Source of the DNA: Ascaphus truei
Lineage: Eukaryota; Chordata; Amphibia; Anura; Ascaphidae
Length of the DNA: 64,000 nt
Assembly (NCBI GenBank): GCA_036426205.1
Contig: CM071574.1
Location: 17,950,440-18,014,439 of the forward strand
Reading direction: 5' to 3'
Made by a program: the position numbers and the translations under genes. Below, in pieces: positions 1-11,624 of this stretch. Position 1 is the first letter of the stretch. Each line of letters begins with the position of its first letter. The notes under the pieces are model-generated. The model was not told the origin of the DNA, searched no databases, and saw nothing but the letters and a program-made list of their open reading frames with translations.

Positions 1-285
1 AGAAAAAATGCATGTATCACTTAGTCCAGTAATAAATCCAATGATTCATATCGCTATCCTCATCAACACAGGCAATAATCCAATAATGACTTGCTAGCAG
101 ATTTATGTAGTCAAATATTACTCCTATAATGGGGAAGTATAGGGAAATACAACATAGGTTGGCCACACTGCTCAAAATAAATGAACAGTGGGACCCCAGC
201 TAGTAATCCCAAGCATGATAACACTCCCCTGGAGTTAGACTAGAGTACCTCTACAGCGTCATGTGGACCCTGTTTGTCTTGTTCC
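1..285. other. Downstream flank of the recombinase fragment
   Basis: No gene is seen. On the minus strand this is sequence following the stop of the tyrosine-recombinase ORF, so it may be the 3' part of that element. An AATAAA lies on the plus strand near 288, the opposite strand to the ORF, and is probably coincidental. Confidence 0.3.
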
Positions 286-831
286 TCAATAAAGAAGTTT
301 ATTTTTATTGCACCTGATCCAGTCATCGTCACATCTTTTTTCTATATGCACCTCCAAGCAGTGCACTGCCTGCACGTCCCCTACAGGGATACACCCTTCC
401 CTTTCCAAGCCCTCCTGCAAACTGTTGTTAAAAAGGTCTATCCAATATCCGACTTGTGGACCCCATCTGCCCTGAGTAAACCCGGTTTTAGACCGGCGAA
501 TGCATAGCTGCAGCGAGCCGGACCTAAGCATCGCATCCCCTGCCTGCAAACCTCCTTTCTTAGTGGCGCAGACTAGCTCCCCTACCTGCAATGCCCCAAA
601 GAAGGCTGGGGTGAAAGCCGCATTAAAAATCCTCACCTCAAAGACTGAAAAACAGAGTAGTTCCGTCACTTGGACTAGCCCTTCTAATATTGCCGGGGTC
701 ACCGGCCTCCTGTTGTCACTAGATGGTGCCACCTTTAGCATACCAGCTACAGCCCGCTTGACTATAAATGCTTTCGTAGCATCCGCCCTCCTGCCTAGCT
801 TCAAGAAGAATAGGGTGGCAGGGGGAAGCAC
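286..831 (-). pseudogene. Tyrosine recombinase (integrase) fragment of a YR transposable element
   Basis: This 181-residue minus-strand ORF resembles the xerD-like tyrosine recombinases common in amphibian and fish genomes, which belong to DIRS- or Crypton-type elements. Visible family features are a helical lead-in (ATKAFIVKRAVAG), the RRPVTP motif, the strongly conserved stretch AAFTPAFFGALQVGELV near residues 70-86, and IRRSKTG near residue 112. The arginine that usually stands in this block (ALRVGEL) is glutamine here. The C-terminal half, which carries the HxxR and tyrosine nucleophile, is absent: after the SKT block the frame runs into unrelated sequence. The ORF starts about 100 bp below a promoter-like region at 940-1090 that recurs at 31.4 kb. 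A promoter directly in front of the recombinase fits a Crypton-like layout better than DIRS, where the recombinase is distal, but the fragment is too short to decide. It is surely inactive. Confidence 0.7.
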
Positions 832-934
832 CGGGGCATGCTCCCCTCACCTCCAGCCCTCCCCTGCCCAAATCAACAACCAAATCAACAACCAACCTTA
901 TTTTTTGTGGAGGAAATAGCTGGTGGGCAGCAAA

Positions 935-1090
935 AAGGCCGCACTCCCATCAGCAGGGCTTTAAATAGGCCCTACGTAGCCCCTCCTCTGGTTAGGGGAG
1001 GGAAGTGTAGGGGTGGGCCAGAGAGGAGGAGGCCAGCCCCCCAGTCAGGAGGCCCCCCGCTGATGGCTTGGAAGCCTCCCTGCAGACACC
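935..1090 (-). promoter_or_regulatory. Promoter-like upstream region of the recombinase element
   Basis: Read on the minus strand, this GC-rich stretch contains GGGCCTATTTAAAGCCC, a TATA-like box in a small dyad, preceded by a CCTCCTCCTCTCTGGCCC block. The same arrangement occurs on the plus strand at 31375-31560. Two copies in opposite orientations show that it is part of a dispersed element. Its place upstream of the recombinase ORF suggests the element's own promoter. That role is inferred, not shown. Confidence 0.45.
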
Positions 1091-1129
1091 TATTTACTGA
1101 CTGTGGCCAACTTTATATGGTGTGAATCT

Positions 1130-2290
1130 AGAACGGAGCTTATTTTGTGATTCAAATTGTGATTTTGAGCTAACATGAAATAAACATACACAATAAGCTT
1201 GGGATGGCTTTCATTTACATTTACTCAAATTTAGCAATAAATACCACTAATCGGTCTGTCAGAGGGTCTTCCTGTGACAGCAGGGGCAATTTCTATGAAT
1301 GAAACATTAAATGGCTAATTTCTTGCTAGAGAAGGTGCAAGTTAAACCCACAGAAAGTGGCCACACTGAGAGGAGAGAAACAGATGTAAAAAATAACATC
1401 AATACAATAGATGGGGATCACTGTGGTGAATTCACTTTTCTGTATACCCATTCCTAATATAGTTTTTATACCGTGTCACAAATGGCACATCTGTGAGCAC
1501 ATTACTTGTATATGTGACAAAGGTTAATACAAACAGCTATCCAGCTGATAAATTCTTCACCTCGTAAGGTCCCTCAAATTAATTTTTCTCCTCGATCTTT
1601 CACATTTGTCACAAAGGGCACACCTGTGAGCATGTGACATATACTGTATGTGACAAGGGTTAATACACACAGCTGACTAGCTGACTCACCTTTTACCTAC
1701 GGAAGGTACCTCAAATAAGTAGAATCTACCCTGAAATCATCACAATATTTATATTTATTTTGCTGCCACCACCAAAGACATATCACATTTTAAACTGTAC
1801 TCACTCCAAGCTCACATACACACCAATATAAAGAAACCAGTCACCAATGCTAGCACTACATAATGCACACCCCTTTCCTTCTGGTTATACCTCCACACTT
1901 AATACACTAAACAACAAAAAACAAGGCAGCGCTAATACTAAAAAAGACCAGCATCCTGTGATATAACTCTGACACCCTATGTCAGATGGGAAGAAGGAGA
2001 AAAAGGTTATATCTATGGCGCTTAGCCTAAGGTAGCCCCTGCCAAATCGTTGAATTGCTGCGAAGTTTGGTAGCTGACATCTGCTATTACGAGAGGGGAT
2101 ACTCTCTGATTTATCCACCGCTTTATTATCATCTATGTCTGGTAAGCGGCTAGCTTAGCCAGTGTTGGTGTACACACACTCTTCTTTTAGTGTTCATATA
2201 TCATGCATTGAGTTGTTATATTAAATGTTTTTATGCTAATCAGTCATTTGTTTGTCTCAGCTTTTCGTTGTCTTATATGTGTTAGTGTTT
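1130..2290. other. Non-coding interval with a local tandem duplication
   Basis: No gene is recognised. Two diverged copies of a roughly 110-bp segment lie near 1475-1580 and 1600-1710. Both contain TGTGAGCA, GTGACAA followed by GGTTAATAC, and an ACAGCT stretch. The rest shows nothing I can name. Confidence 0.4.
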
Positions 2291-2293
2291 TTG

Positions 2294-4209
2294 CCAGAAA
2301 AACTTATATACGGTACAGTCCTAAATATACATGTATAAATAACTAATAAATAAAATGGTCTTTTAGTTTAACATTTTGGCCAAATTGTTGTAAGCCCTTG
2401 AGCCAACTGCACGGCAGACCATGTTTCAAGGGTCCCTACACTAATATAGATTCTTAATAACATGTGCATTGCCAGGAAGAATGATTTATAATAAATCTGT
2501 CAATATTAGTTGCAAAAGTTCTAAGTCTGATTGAAGCTTTAATTAACCTGTACATTACCAGGAAAAGCACTCTGTAATAGATTTGTCACAATCACACTGT
2601 AAGCAGGCAAGTTCCCCTGAGAGTGGGAGAAGCCATGAAGTGAGTTTTAAACCATTTAAATGTGGGAGGGAGTGAACTTAGATTAGGTAGGAGGTTGCCA
2701 CCCTCCAATCAGCTAAGACTAGCTGAACAAGAATTATAAAACATACAGAACACCTACAAGCTCATATTAAACCCCCAAAATACCCACAACATATATATAT
2801 AAACATATACGTTTCACAGAGGAGTGCTACTGAGCATGGCAATATATATATTTAAAACCAAAGACATAACATAAAACACAGACAAAGCTCGGTGCACATC
2901 CAGAAAAACTTATATACGGTACAGTGCCTAAATATACATGTATAAATAACAAATAAATAAAATGGTCTTTTAGTTTAACATTTTGGCCAAATTGTTGTAA
3001 GCCCTTGAGCCAACTGCACGGCAGACCACGTTTCAAGGGTCCCTACACTAATATAGATTCTTAATAACCTGTGCATTGCCAGGAAGAATGATTTATAATA
3101 AATCTGTCAATATTAGTTGCAAAAGTTCTAAGTCTGATTGAAGCTTTTATTAACCTGTACATTACCAGGAAAAGCACTCTGTAATAGATTTGTCACAAGC
3201 ACACTGTAAGCAGGCAAGTTCCCCTGAGAGTGGGAGATGCCATGCAGTGAGCTTTTAACCATTTAAATGTGGGAGGGAGTGAGCTTCAATTAGATAGGAG
3301 GTTGCCACCCTCCAATCAGCTAAATGTGGGAGGGAGTGAGCTTCAATTGGGTAGGAGGTTGCCACCCTCCAATCAGCTAAGACTAGCTGATCAAGAATTA
3401 TAAAACATACAGAACACCAACAAGCTCATATTAAACCCCCAAAATACCCACAACATATATATAAGCATATAAGATTCACAGAGGAGTGCTACTGAGCATG
3501 ACAATATATATATTTAAAACCAGAGACATAACATAAAACATAGACAAAGCTCAGTGCACATCCAGAAAAACTTATATACGGTACAGTGCCTAAATATACA
3601 TGTATAAATAACTAATAAATAAAATGGTCTTTTAGTTTAACATTTTGGCCAAATTGTTGTAAGCCCTTGAGCCAACTGCATGGCAGACCACGTTTCAAGG
3701 GTCCCTACACTAATATAGATTCTTATTAACCTGTGCATTGCCAGGAAGAATGATTTATAATAAATCTGTCAATATTAGTTGCAAAAGTTCTAAGTCTGAT
3801 TGAAGCTTTTATTAACCTGTACATTACCAGGAAAAGCACTCTGTAATAGATTTGTCACAATCACACTGTAAACAGGCAAGTTCCCCTGAGAGTGGGAGAT
3901 GCCATGGAGTGAGCTTTTAACCATTTAAATGTGGGAGGGAGTGAGCTTCAATTAGATAGGAGGTTGCCACCCTCCAATCATCTAAGACTAGCTGAACAAG
4001 AATTATAAAACATACAGAACACCTACAAGCTCATATTAAACCCCCAAAATACCCACAACATATATATAAGCATATAAGTTTCACAGAGGAGTGCTACTGA
4101 GCATGGCAATATATATATTTAAAACCAGAGACATAACATAAAACACAGACAAAGCTCAGTGCACATCCAGAAAAACTTATATACGGTACAGTGCCTAAAT
4201 ATACATGTA
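2294..4209. repeat. Tandem array of family A (unit about 606 bp, three full units)
   Basis: The landmark CCAGAAAAACTTATATACGG begins at 2294, 2900, 3562 and 4167, giving periods of 606, 662 and 605 bp. The longer middle unit holds an extra internal copy of a ~56-bp segment (ATGTGGGAGGGAGTGAGC...). Units are about 95% alike. The fourth unit breaks off after about 42 bp at a GA-rich microsatellite. Related copies lie at 8766-8880, 23537-24114 and 59116-61240. Two of those are single insertions with target-site duplications, so this is probably an amplified retroposon and not a classical satellite. No coding capacity is evident. Confidence 0.9.
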
Positions 4210-4215
4210 GGGTGT

Positions 4216-4262
<47 letters not shown>

Positions 4263-4350
4263 GTGAGAGAGAGAGAGAGTGTGAGAGAGAGGGTGTGAGA
4301 GGGTGTGAGAGGGTGTGAGAGGGTGTGAGAGGGTGTGAGAGGGTGTGAGA
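4210..4350. repeat. GA microsatellite and GTGTGAGAGG minisatellite
   Basis: A run of GA dinucleotides (about 4218-4258) is followed by tandem 10-bp units of the form GTGTGAGAGG. It directly abuts the truncated end of the family A array. ORFs through it (on the minus strand) are low-complexity artefacts. Confidence 0.95.
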
Positions 4351-4900
4351 GAGACACCAACTGCGCACTGCAACTGTTAGGTATGTAATTTCTTATGGTC
4401 AACACAGAATACATTGGGGAAACCTGCATTGGCTTAAAGCTGCTTAACGAGTGGTGACACACCATTCAAAGTCTTTGTTTTCCAGGATCATAAATTCTTA
4501 AAAATTATCCATTCAATTAACTTTTAAATTATATATTAAAGTAACTTTTTGCAATAAAAAAATGAAACGATTTATGGTGATTTTCCTGTTTTCCATCTCA
4601 ATTACTTCCTAATATCCTAATTTCCTTAGTATTTCTTTCCATCATTTTCCCTATTTGATTGCCTTAATGTAACATATGGCATGAAATTAGAGAATTAAAT
4701 ACTTTTCAGCTATTTCATTTTGGTAACTTAATTATAATTTTTATATCATTTACTTCTATAAGTCATTTTTTATTCAGTTTTTAAGCTGGCTCGCTTAACT
4801 TTTCCTCTGCAAACCTACATAATACTAATGGACTTACATGAGAAAAAAAATGTGTTATTTTATATAGTTTTTTAAATACAATATAGACTAGAAAAATATA

Positions 4901-5237
4901 CAGGCATACCCCGGTTTAAAGACACTCACTTTAAGTACACTCACGAGTAAGGACATATTGCCCAATAGGCAAATGGCAGCTCATGCATGCGCCTGTCAGC
5001 ACCTCCTGAATAGCAAAACCGGCTCCCTACCTGTACCGAAGCTGTGCACAAGCGGGGAGACTATAGAGCCGGTTACAAATGCGTTATTTACATCAGTTAC
5101 ACACGTATATGATGATTGCAGTACAGTACAGTACATGCATCGATAAGTGGCAAAAAGGTAGTGCTTCACTTTAAGTATATTTTCGCTTTACATACATGCT
5201 CCAGTCCCATTGCGTACGTTAATGTGGGGTATGCCTG
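4901..5237. mobile_element. Tigger/pogo-like MITE (Tc1/mariner superfamily)
   Basis: The left end CAGGCATACCCC and the right end, whose reverse complement reads CAGGCATACCCC, form terminal inverted repeats, with a TA on each side (4899-4900 and 5238-5239). The end sequence closely resembles known Tigger termini. The 337-bp interior has no transposase, so it is a non-autonomous copy. Confidence 0.85.
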
Positions 5238-5239
5238 TA

Positions 5240-8200
5240 CATACCTTCCCTGCTCACATTACATGTGTGATTATGTTGATACTGGGGAAAATTATAAATA
5301 TGGGTGCACTGCATGCTATTATGCACAACCTTCTATTTCCCACCATTATTATAACTTACAGTATGTTTATACAAAAATGACTAGCGTGTAAAGTTCACCC
5401 ACAAATGTAAATAAGGTGCATTTAGAATTTTGCATTATTTAACACTTTTTGGAACGCTTTCAATTTTACTCTATTATACTGTGGAGCGCAGAAGATGGTC
5501 TGGGATGCAAGAAAATGGAACATGTGGCCTCCTCCTCTTCTGTTGCCATAACCAGTGTTGCAGTGTTTATGTTCCCGCTCTGAGGAGTGAACACCAGATC
5601 ACCAAGGGCCTGAGGGGTCATGGCACCAGAGTGCCTCAAAGGGTTAGAGTGATATATAGATCAAGGTTTCTTCTGAAATCACACATTTCCAAAATCAATT
5701 TGCTATTTCTCAATGAGTCCTAGGTCAGTTCCATATATCAGGTGATTTGTCAAACATTTTGTTCTCTCCTGATTCGTGGAAATCCTCTGACCGAAGGAAC
5801 TAGCCGATCAGAGGCAGATCCAAATCTGCCACAAATATTCTCTAGCTCTGACTAATTCATGACTTTTTTCATGTAGAAAAGGGCCGATTTTGAATGGTTT
5901 GTGAACTTGCGGGAAAGCTTCACACAAATCTCTACTAATATAAAACAGTTAAGAATGATTCCCTTCTTCCTAATTAGAAAATAATACATGCTGACAGTAA
6001 AAGCCAATACATTTTGAAGAACACTGAATTTTATCAAAAGATACACTACAACAATTTATGTTCCTCTTCAGATGTTTAATTGTATGTTTCTTAACATTTT
6101 ATCATTCAATTCTACATTAACTTTTCAATGTGAAAGCTAAATGAATTCCCTAAATATTATGACATTGTGTTTTCACCTATCATCCGAGGAGCAAAGCAAT
6201 TATAGAGCTAAACGGTGTTTAGAAATACCCAATACAATAAAATCCAAGAAAAGGTGGTAACAATTCTTAAGGGGCTCTCCAATGTTTAAATTAGCTCTGA
6301 AGCATAATTATTATTCTGATTTTAATTCAAAAGAGTGAATCACAAAGGTACATTTTTGGGGTATTTTTAATCACTATAATATAACACGCTGTGAATTAAT
6401 AGCTGTTATGAATGGTATTTTACTTCTCCTTTGCTTACTCAAGTAAGGTAGTTAATAATTTTGGTATATTCATCAAGCTAACATTAGTCAGATATAGGAA
6501 AAGGGATTTCTTAAGTGATGTGATGTGGAATACTAATTTTGTCAACATTGTGGCAACAAAATCTCTATGGGTTACATTTCAGTCTATCAAAATCTAAGTA
6601 TGTCACATCCACAAAAAATATATTTCTTTCCTTTTTTGGTCTGGATCCCGCAATATATACGGTATGTTATTTGCTCTGTATCATAAAATCAATACAATTG
6701 TATTTAGGATGAGGATTTTATGCTGATGCTTTATTTTAGCACATAATATGCAGATGCTTTATTTTATAATTTCAAACATTTTAGAGTGCTCAAAAATGAC
6801 AAAATAAGTGTAACATATACATATATTTTTATTTATACTGTATATCACTTATTTTGCAATAAAAGGTATTCTTGTTTGGTGAACTTCAGTAGCTACAATA
6901 TATGGTATACAATTGGGAAAATATCTGCAGTATGTGCAAGGCTTAGCAGAGCAGTAAGCCATTCTCTGCAACAGTATTTACAGACAACCTGAGCATAGTC
7001 TTGATCATTAATCACTCAGATGAATGACTAGCTTTGTGTATCTGCTTATACCTATGCTTAGTGATGCTAGAAAATAAAGGGTCTAGAGCACAACAGAACT
7101 GATGTTGAATACAGTTGAGCAAAATGATTCATATGGGTGAAAGAATTGTTAAATATGGTTAATTGTATACATGTACACATTCCAACATGTTTTACATTGT
7201 TGCAAATATATAACATATCTTTTCCTTTTAGATATTAGTTTTGTAACAGTTGCATGTTGTGAATTGAATTTTTAATTCTGGATTTAAACAAATCTCTTAA
7301 AACTCATTGCATTTACTGCATTTTAATTACGTTCAATATTATTCTTTTACACTATTTGGGACTAATGTATCATCCCCATAAATACTAACACTATTTAGCT
7401 ATGTACTTTAGCTAGGCTATGTACTAAGCAGTGATAACTGCTTTTAAGTGAGATAATGCCCTTTAAGTGCGATCCTGCCTGCTGCGTGATTCACAAAGCA
7501 GTGATAACAATGCAGTATTGCTCTTATAAGGCTTTTTTTCATCCAAAAAAATTCTGTGAAAAAAAAAGTCATCCGATCAGGGCAAAAATGGCAAACCCGT
7601 CATTTTTTGTCAGTCAGCGCGATTCACAAAGCAGTGATAAGTGTATCGTACTGAAAAAAATCAACAATTCTTTTCACCAGCTAAAGGCTGGCGCAAAAGA
7701 GATGGAGCCATGAATAAAATCATTGTTATTGTTTTTCCATGCACACAATTAATACAAAAGGCCGGCAGGCTCCTCTGGGTATTGGCGTGAATAACTGTGT
7801 GTCCCCCGGTGTCCCCGGGTGTCCCAGGGTGTTGGCTTGAATAACTGTCTGTCCCCCGGTTTCCATGGAGCTGATTCATATTAATTGAATAGAAGGAGAC
7901 CCCGTTATTGAATCCAAATTAATAACAATTGAATGACATCCATCTTCATAATCTGATAGTCTAACAGCAAATGTTAGGAGGGGGTTAATTTAAAGGGCAA
8001 GCCTCCTGTGATCAGAAAACAACCACCGACACTAATTAGCCTTCTGCCACACCTCACTAGAAACAACACAGAACGTCTTGTGATTTAACACCTTCATGAC
8101 TCAACATGTTATATAGAAATGTCATGATTGTGCGATTTTTAACAACAATTAGTCATATTGGATCGCATCATGGCTTTGACTGTGGATTAAGGAATGGTGA

Positions 8201-8460
8201 TTATTTTCGGATTACATCATTTTATATTATATGTGTAACACATCTCAACCAAACTATAATGCCGGCTTGAATTACTACAATACAAATGTTCGACATACAA
8301 CACTTGTGCTCTCCTTTACACTAATGTTGCTTATTAGGCAACCTATTTAAAGGATACAAGGAAACACTTAACTTTGAGGGGGACATGGATGTCATTTTTG
8401 TGGTTTGATGGAGTACTTTGTGAGAAGGAGGAGGTGGGAGATTCTCTCACAATTAAGAAT
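5240..8460. other. Gene-free interval with small repeat fragments
   Basis: AT-rich sequence without a recognisable gene. Three fragments stand out. Around 5762-5850 is a diverged right end of the hAT-like MITE family seen at 21.2 kb and 55.0 kb. At 7420-7640 the phrase CACAAAGCAGTGATAA and related forms occur repeatedly, suggesting a decayed MITE. At 7780-7860 a ~50-bp segment containing GAATAACTGT and GTCCCCCGGT is tandemly duplicated. Confidence 0.4.
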
Positions 8461-8465
8461 ATTAA

Positions 8466-8466
8466 G

Positions 8467-8520
<54 letters not shown>
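8466..8520. repeat. GA microsatellite
   Basis: A perfect run of GA dinucleotides. Low-complexity reading frames on both strands come from it. Confidence 0.95.
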
Positions 8521-8522
<2 letters not shown>

Positions 8523-8750
8523 GGAGGAGGAAGAGGAGAGAAAGAAGAGTGAGGGAGTTACAATTCCCAATAGGGCGGGAATTGGCACACCAACATTTCA
8601 GAACAAGATGCTCCCTGTAGGGGTTAATTGAGGCCGAGGTCATCAGCTGCTATCGATTTAGCTCAGCGGCTATCTTTGAACTCTATGAGGAGTTAAGAGA
8701 AGATTTAGAGCCATCAACAGATAGGAGTCAAGCAGTGCCTGGCCATGTTA

Positions 8751-8895
8751 AATTGCTGAGATCATAAAACATACAGAACACCTACAAGCTCAAATTGAAC
8801 CCCCAAAATACCCACAACATATATATAAGCATATAAGTTTCACAGAGGAGTGCTACTGAGCATGGCAATATGTATTTAAAAATTGCTGAGATCAT
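8751..8895 (-). mobile_element. 5'-truncated family A retroposon with 15-bp target duplication
   Basis: A 115-bp piece of family A (8766-8880) is flanked by perfect copies of AATTGCTGAGATCAT at 8751-8765 and 8881-8895. It interrupts the Harbinger transposase coding sequence. Target duplications of this length are typical of LINE-mediated insertion. The edge at ACATACAGAACACC is shared with the copy at 23.5 kb, which suggests that this is the 3' end and the element reads on the minus strand. Confidence 0.8.
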
Positions 8896-9325
8896 TACAT
8901 TTTCTTGCTTCTGCACTTTCAAGACAATTGTGGGCATAGTAGGCGGGGTTTCGCAGACAACATTCTCACAGGCCCTTAGCCAGGTTCTATGTGCACTGAC
9001 TAGACACGCTAGGAATATATACATTTTTCTAGAGAGCAGGCAGAGTGGCAGTCACTGAAGACTGCATTTTATAATGTAGCAGGGCTACCCAATGTGATAG
9101 ATTGCACACATGTTGCGCTGACCCCGCTTCATGAAGGCGAGAAGCATTTACATAACGGGAAACATTACCACTCGCTTAATGTGCAAGTCGTATGTGACGC
9201 GCACATGAAAATACTGAGTGTGGTAGCCCTATTCCCAGATGCCTGCCACAATTCCCATATCCTGCAGAACTGATTAGTCTTCCGTGCATTTGAAGCGGGG
9301 GAATTCGAGGACAGTTGGCTATTGG

Positions 9326-9788
9326 GTCAGTCAATGTTAAACAAACTGCACTTATATGTAAATTTCACGAAGAGGTTAATGTTTCATTATGTATTGCTAA
9401 TATATAATGTAACCACTAATTATGTTTCAGATTTTCAATTTTGTAGGTTACATCAAAAATATATAATCCATGTGATGCAGCTTTCAATTGTCTGCAATTA
9501 ATAATCACACAACAACAGGGAATTTGTGGCCAATACACACAGTCATTGCTTCCACAATGCAGTAGTAAGACTATAGCCATCAGCGGTGTCATTTTATGTT
9601 TATAATGTTGAACGGATGTCATGATTACAGTATGTGTAAGATAATTAATCAAGAATATTGGATTGTAATGGCATATGTGTGGTACATTCTTCCCTTTCTT
9701 TTTCATGTACTAGGACATGGCAATAATCAATGTTTGTAATATTTGTTACATATTATATTAACATTCATATGTTTTAACTCTCTTATAG
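9326..9788 (+). other. Intron of the Harbinger transposase
   Basis: GTCAGT at 9326 and TTATAG ending at 9788 bracket 463 bp of AT-rich non-coding sequence. Removal joins the conserved residues WLLG and DSGY in frame. Confidence 0.65.
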
Positions 9789-10129
9789 GTGACTCAGGAT
9801 ATGGAAGCAGGCCATGGCTTCTGACCCCACTTGGTAATACTCAAAGGAACGATATAATGTGGCCCACGTTTCCACCTGCTCGGTGATTGAGAGGACATTT
9901 GGACTGTTAAAAAGTTGGTTCAGATGTCTTGATAGAACTGGTGGGGCCCTACAGTATTGGCCACAGAAGGTTGGTGTCATAGTGATTTGTTGTTGCATTC
10001 TGCACAACATTGCACTACGTCACAATCTTCAAGGCAACATTCAGGAGGATCTGGAGGAGAATCCCCCTGTGCCTCCTGCAGGGGTTAGCGAGCATACAGC
10101 CAGTGGATGGAGACCCGCCGGACTTTAAT

Positions 10130-11620
10130 CTAAAATTATTTTACATGTAAGAATTTCATTTACATCTAAGATAATATAGACTCATCTTGTGATGTGTGGC
10201 ACATTTCATTGTGTTTATCTAATCATAGGATCCTGCTCTGTCAAAATTTGAGTGGATGTTAAAAGCATGTTTACCCCCCCCCTCCCCTTCTTCAATGTGT
10301 GCATCATACAATTCTGAATGTTGTTCATTAAGCTAAGTGATATTGCTGTAGTGATGAATATGCAGAGAATTTGTTATATTTATACTTATCAACTACTGTA
10401 CATTCCAACATATATAATGGTTTTATCACCTTGACACTTCATTATAACCATTATATACTTCACTACAATTAGTTAGGAGGAGTTGTGATAGCAAATAGTT
10501 ATATAAATGTTATTGTTCACATTCCTTACTTAATTCTATAATTGACACTTAATTAACAACATACATTAATTTACAATGCCTGCAGGAGTATGAGCTGATG
10601 ACATGGGGCTATCTTGTATCAGTAACCTGGTATATGTCCCTAACAACAGTTACATTTGTTGTATTGCAACTTGACACACTGCAATAGTCATATTTCATAT
10701 CAATGCTTCATACAATTACACTCATGTAGAAGTTTTATGAATACATGAAATTTTTACTATATACAATTTTCAAGTGTATTTCTTCACACAACGTCGCGGT
10801 TGCTTTGTTTGAATTTCATGGATTGTGTGCAATTAAATGCAATGAAATGAATGAATTGTAATGTGTACAGTACTGTGCTACTGTGTCAATGTCAGGTGTT
10901 TAAAAACCAGAATACTACAATGCCATTTTCTGCACTTGCCTGCACTAGCATCTTAAGGCGCTATGGTTGGAAGAAATCCCACGCCATGACATGGGTATTC
11001 CGAGGTATACAACGCGTGAAGTGTTCGAATAACGGCCACTGCATCTGTATACCCACTGCTACATAACATGAAATAGCCATCATAATGTTACATATTAGCT
11101 GTAAATCTGCAGCATTCCCGGCTATTTATCTAAGTGAATAACACAGGATGAGCGGCTCAAAAACATCCAAATGTATCCATAGGCAAACTACACAAAAAAT
11201 GATGAATATATGTACTGCATTGCTGCACATATTACATATTTGTTAAACTCCGAAAAGACAAAATGGAGACCTTTTTTAAAATCGAGGGGCATTAACGTTG
11301 TGTAATGACATTTAAGAAATGAGCAGGAAGTTGTCTGATTTTTAGTGGCATTGCACAGCACATTTAACAATCTTGCCACGGATATCGTTAACTGGCTCGT
11401 ACCTTCTTTCAGATTTCTGTTCCAGCATCTGGTGCTCTTCACGTCGCGATCTTTGTAATATTAACAAGTGACGGAGAAGGGGTAAAAGGGGCATGGAAAT
11501 GTTTATAAACTAAACTTTTTTCCGTATGGTATGTGCATGCGTAATGAATGGAACGCATATGCGTGTCATTCAGGAATAAGTGATTCACAGATTGTATAAA
11601 GTACACTTGGTATAGTTACC
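10130..11620. other. Non-coding interval between the Harbinger and forkhead genes
   Basis: No gene is recognised. A segment at about 10987-11043 matches 57 bp at about 47.4 kb (opposite strand) at roughly 79% identity, sharing GAATAACGGCC-like and CATCTGTA blocks. The rest is AT-rich without visible structure. Confidence 0.4.
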
Positions 11621-11624
11621 AGCT

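Larger units (their letters stand above)
8640..10128 (+). pseudogene. PIF/Harbinger transposase (DDE_Tnp_4 type), decayed, with one intron
   Basis: The plus strand carries the whole catalytic order of a Harbinger (HARBI1-like) transposase. The N-terminal RFSSAAIFELYEELREDLEP is at about 8660. GGVSQTTFSQALSQVL follows at 8940. The first catalytic D is in VIDCTHVAL (about 9095), the second D in GDSGY (about 9790) and the E in CSVIERTFGLLKS (about 9885), with CCCILHNIAL near the C-terminus. Between WLLG and DSGY lies a GT...AG intron at 9326-9788 (donor GTCAGT, acceptor TTATAG); joining restores WLLGDSGY. Lesions include a 115-bp family A insertion at 8766-8880, a TGA near 9271 and a frameshift near 9880. 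The element is therefore dead, but all three catalytic acidic residues remain. Its Myb-like partner gene appears at 13.4-15.0 kb on the opposite strand. Confidence 0.85.

Noticed and set aside
2294..4209. Possible CRISPR-like or satellite array
   Set aside because: Units of about 606 bp in a vertebrate genome are not CRISPR; the dispersed copies with target duplications point to a retroposon.
4094..4465. 123-residue ORF with SLTPSHT repeats
   Set aside because: Translation of the GA/GTGTGAGAGG minisatellite next to family A.
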